From JAISFI01 sp031553775 (GTDB lineage Bacteria > Bacteroidota > Bacteroidia > Bacteroidales > Azobacteroidaceae), in the NCBI GenBank assembly GCA_031553775.1, contig JAVBLA010000021.1, forward strand, positions 69,934-133,933: a DNA stretch of 64,000 bases, given 5' to 3'. Position numbers and translations under genes: made by a program. The notes under the pieces were generated by a model. It searched no databases, was not told the DNA's origin, and was given only the letters and a program-made list of their open reading frames with translations. Positions 61,667-64,000 of this stretch are shown here, in pieces (within the stretch, counting starts at the first letter, position 1; the number at the start of each line of letters is the position of its first letter).

Positions 61667-63136
61667 TTACGGCATTGCCGGTAAATTCCATCCCGTCCTA
61701 TAATTGTGTTTAATCAACCCTTCCGCATAAGCCAAAGCATTGACCGGATCCGTAAATGTTTTATTGAATGAGGGGTGACCGTCTTTGATGGAGAATCCAT
61801 CCTTAATAACAGTTCTGAGTTTGGCATCAGCAGGTATGTTGGTGAATTTCATATTGATTCCGTCCCATTCCAGTTCCTGGTTCAAAGCCTGCAGGCGGAT
61901 AGCCAGCACACCCATTACCACCATTTCATTGAACGGACCGGCTTCGCTGAACGGAGAAGCGGTTTCAACTCTGTTGGAAGCATTTTCTTTAGCAGCACGG
62001 ACAAAATCCATGTAGTGAGATTCTTTCACTTCGCGTAATACTTTGGGTGCGCTCGGTACACGTCCGGATAATAACCATGGGTCTTTTCCGTAGCAACCGC
62101 AAATCAAAGTATCTTTTGTTCCGTGAAAAATAACGCCGCCACCATTGTCATTCAGAGATTTATTGGCTGGCATGCCTTTCGGACGCATGGGCTGTATTCC
62201 TCCATCATACCAGAATACTTCTACTTCAGGCATAGAAACCTTCGGCATATTATCTCTGGCCGGGAAAGTAAAACGAACGGTTTGTGCGGTAGGAGCACAG
62301 TCGGTCAGCAACAAGGTAGAGCTACCTTGCACTTTCGTAGGATAGCCTAATTTCAAACCTTTGAAAACAGGATGCAGGATATGGCAAGCCATATCACCAA
62401 GGGCTCCGGTTCCGAAATCCCACCATCCGCGCCAGTTCCATGGGGTGTAAATATGATTGAAAGGGCGTTCATTGGCCGGGCCTATAAATAAATCCCATTT
62501 CAGGGTAGATGGTATTTTATCTACTGTTTCGGGACGGTTCAATCCCTGCGGCCAGATCGGACGGTCGGTGAAAGCTTCTACTTTGGTTACTTCGCCGATT
62601 TCTCCGTTCCATATCCATTCGCAGACATTCCGGACTCCGATTTCCGAGGATCCCTGGTTACCCATTTGGGTGGCTAATTTGTGCTTCGCAGCTAATTTTG
62701 TTAATAATCGGGATTCGTATACACTGTGAGTCAATGGTTTTTCAACATAGACATGTTTTCCCATTGTCATTGCGTCTGCAGCAATCAATGCGTGTGTATG
62801 GTCGGCAGAAGCTACCATAACGGCATCGATCGATTTTCCCAGTTCATCGTACATCTTACGATAGTCGTAATAAGTTTTTGCCTTGGGGAAATATTTGAAC
62901 GTTTTGTCACTGTACTTCCAGTCTACGTCGCAAAGCCCGACGATATTCTGGCTTTCCATTCCCTTAAGTACTGCAAAACCCCGTCCACCGACGCCGACTC
63001 CTGCAATATTCAATTTGTCACTAGGGGCAGTATACCCGTGAGATTTTCCCAGGATAGTACTGGGCACAACAGTTAATCCAATTGCAGCAATACTGCCTTT
63101 TTGCAAAAAGGATCTCCTCGAAATAGTGTTTGACAT
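61667..63136 (-). CDS. Gfo/Idh/MocA family oxidoreductase with Tat signal
   Basis: The 489-residue protein has a clear twin-arginine signal SRRSFLQKGSIAAIGLTVV (about 6-24). The Rossmann fold starts LNIAGVGVGGRGFAVLKG, the family motif EKPLTH lies near residue 134 after ASADHTHALIAADAMTMGKH, and the substrate domain includes WNWRGWWDFGTGALGDMACH. It resembles the oxidoreductase at 58471 in layout but is about 60 residues shorter. It is the first gene of the cluster, 56 bp upstream of the DUF1080 gene, with a -7 box at 63183-63190. A periplasmic glycoside 3-oxidase role is inferred. Confidence 0.9.
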   Translation of the reverse strand: MSNTISRRSFLQKGSIAAIGLTVVPSTILGKSHGYTAPSDKLNIAGVGVGGRGFAVLKGMESQNIVGLCDVDWKYSDKTFKYFPKAKTYYDYRKMYDELGKSIDAVMVASADHTHALIAADAMTMGKHVYVEKPLTHSVYESRLLTKLAAKHKLATQMGNQGSSEIGVRNVCEWIWNGEIGEVTKVEAFTDRPIWPQGLNRPETVDKIPSTLKWDLFIGPANERPFNHIYTPWNWRGWWDFGTGALGDMACHILHPVFKGLKLGYPTKVQGSSTLLLTDCAPTAQTVRFTFPARDNMPKVSMPEVEVFWYDGGIQPMRPKGMPANKSLNDNGGGVIFHGTKDTLICGCYGKDPWLLSGRVPSAPKVLREVKESHYMDFVRAAKENASNRVETASPFSEAGPFNEMVVMGVLAIRLQALNQELEWDGINMKFTNIPADAKLRTVIKDGFSIKDGHPSFNKTFTDPVNALAYAEGLIKHNYRTGWNLPAMP

Positions 63137-63182
63137 AAGTTTATAAAATTTTGTGGTTATAGGCCTTATACAATGAACGACC

Positions 63183-63190
63183 CAAAGTTA
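63183..63190 (-). promoter_or_regulatory. -7 box (TAACTTTG) for the 3-keto-type cluster
   Basis: On the minus strand TAACTTTG matches TAnnTTTG, 46 bp before the start at 63136. No GAACA repeats occur upstream, so this cluster looks separate from the HTCS regulon. Confidence 0.5.
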
Positions 63191-63326
63191 TGGCTATTTT
63201 TTCATGCTATAACCGTTTTTAGCGTAAAATGTTATTTTTATTTGTTAAATTTGATTACCGGACGGAAAAATGCCAGATAGAAGATGAAGATGAAATATTA
63301 GTGTGTGATTATCAGATATTTAATAT

Positions 63327-63693
63327 TCAATCCGGCATTTCTAAACATTCCAAATCCAGGCGATAAGTTTGTCTGACTGTTTTTTCAAATAACCGGAAGG
63401 CTTCATTTTGCTTGGGTAATTTTTCAGAGAGTCCGAAAAACATTACAATCAATCCTTGTTTTTTATAAATCTTGGTGTCGGTTCCTAAGGCTCCGCCATG
63501 CCCCATATAATTATTTCCGGTTGCCCAGCCGAGTCCATAGTTGTAATCTGTCCGTTCTCCGGGTTCGGCAGACAACGGAGTCAATAACTTCCATCCGGGA
63601 ATTTTCTTCTGTTTCTGTCTGACGGTTGCAGGATGAAGACAGGGTAGTGCAGATGAAGGAAAAAAATAAAATGCAGCTTGTAATTTTATTCAT
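63327..63693 (-). pseudogene. remnant of a serine hydrolase (beta-lactamase-like) lipoprotein gene
   Basis: The 5' part (63511-63693) encodes a lipoprotein signal, ITSCILFFSFICTTLSSSC. The 3' part, in another frame, encodes KIPGWKLLTPLSAEPG, YNYGLGWATGNNYMGHGGAL and a tail to 63327, which matches the C-terminal end of class C beta-lactamase-type serine hydrolases. The region between, normally several hundred residues with the Ser-x-x-Lys site, is absent. An internal deletion with frame change best explains this. Confidence 0.75.
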
Positions 63694-63906
63694 GAATTTT
63701 AGATTTTAATTGATGACAGATATACTCTGGTTTTTTAATACCTGGTATTTTCTGAAGGCAAAGGAAGCGTATAAATGGCGAAAATACATTTGATTTTGTA
63801 CACAAGTTATTGAGAAATGTACAACCTTGCATTTTTTATTTGATAATGGGGGAACTATCCCAGGGCAAACGCATCTAAATAAATTTTAAACAATAAGTTT
63901 TCTCGC

Positions 63907-63932
63907 ACTCCGTTTTAGAAAGAAAACGGAGT
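63907..63932 (+). promoter_or_regulatory. hairpin directly before the transposase start
   Basis: Perfect arms ACTCCGTTTT (63907-63916) and AAAACGGAGT (63923-63932) have a 6-nt loop and end 1 bp before the ATG. In a transcript from outside the element it would bury the ribosome-binding region, a known way IS elements limit transposase made by read-through. Confidence 0.65.
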
Positions 63933-63933
63933 T

Positions 63934-64000
63934 ATGAATAATCTCATTAGTTATTTTAGTAATTTACCAGATCCACGAGTAGATCGTACAAAAGAGCACT
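63934..64000 (+). CDS. ISAs1 family transposase, N-terminal fragment
   Basis: Only 22 codons are inside the window. They contain NLPDPRVDRTKEH, the conserved N-terminal motif of ISAs1-type (DDE, H-repeat-associated) transposases. The gene continues beyond the right edge. The upstream hairpin fits control of an insertion-sequence gene. Confidence 0.75.
   Translation, partial: MNNLISYFSNLPDPRVDRTKEH

Larger units (their letters stand above)
63861..64000 (+). mobile_element. left end of an ISAs1-type insertion sequence (partial)
   Basis: The terminal sequence beginning CAGGGCAAACGCATCTAAAT at 63861 is followed at 63934 by a transposase start. The element runs off the window, so the right end and the target duplication cannot be checked. 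Confidence 0.6.

Overview
The window reads as a chromosomal segment of an anaerobic, glycan-degrading member of Bacteroidota, most likely order Bacteroidales. The evidence is two SusC/SusD pairs, a hybrid two-component regulator (HTCS), many proteins ending in type IX secretion (T9SS) sorting domains, and promoters built on the Bacteroidota -7 box TAnnTTTG. T9SS use argues against Bacteroides proper and for a T9SS-positive family, but I cannot name a genus.

Layout. 1-140: terminal repeats of an IS21-like element. 384-6658: ordinary genes (HTH protein, barrel protein, PBP-like protein, hydrolase, YgbA-like protein, OPT transporter). 6921-14389: a polymorphic toxin locus, with an eroded gene, a small T9SS/YD protein, a 2082-residue Tc/Rhs giant with a TreTu-like C-terminus, and a candidate immunity gene. 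14759-54770: a large polysaccharide utilisation locus (PUL) with one HTCS, five sulfatases (one fused to GH43), two more GH43 enzymes, GH27, two sialidase-fold proteins (one fused to an endonuclease/exonuclease/phosphatase domain), five paralogous T9SS surface proteins (one fused to a phosphoesterase), two SusC/SusD pairs and a surface lipoprotein. 54907-57365: a calcineurin-like phosphoesterase and a TRIC-type membrane protein. 57502-63136: a minus-strand set of two Gfo/Idh/MocA oxidoreductases, a DUF1080 protein, a sugar isomerase-like protein and a DoxX protein, which resembles a 3-keto-glycoside pathway. 63327-64000: a broken serine hydrolase gene and the start of an ISAs1-type element.

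Main discovery. Seven PUL promoters share one layout: two direct repeats of a 12-base motif (consensus about GAACAnnARTGC) whose starts are exactly 21 bp apart, with the proximal repeat starting exactly 35 bp upstream of the first base of a TAnnTTTG box. None has a good -33 TTTG box. They precede the genes starting at 16342(-), 22012(+), 24898(+), 30011(+), 32837(+), 43929(-) and 44281(+). This is probably the operator of the HTCS at 17745-21827 and it defines the regulon: seven activator-dependent transcripts around one regulator whose own promoter lacks the motif.

How the genes may work together (inference). SusC/SusD and the surface lipoprotein bind and import oligosaccharides. T9SS-sorted GH43, sulfatase and sialidase-like enzymes and the paralogous beta-sandwich proteins act at the cell surface. 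The HTCS senses a periplasmic oligosaccharide and switches on all seven units. GH43, GH27 and sulfatases together suggest a sulfated, arabinose- and/or galactose-containing glycan; the exact substrate cannot be read from sequence.
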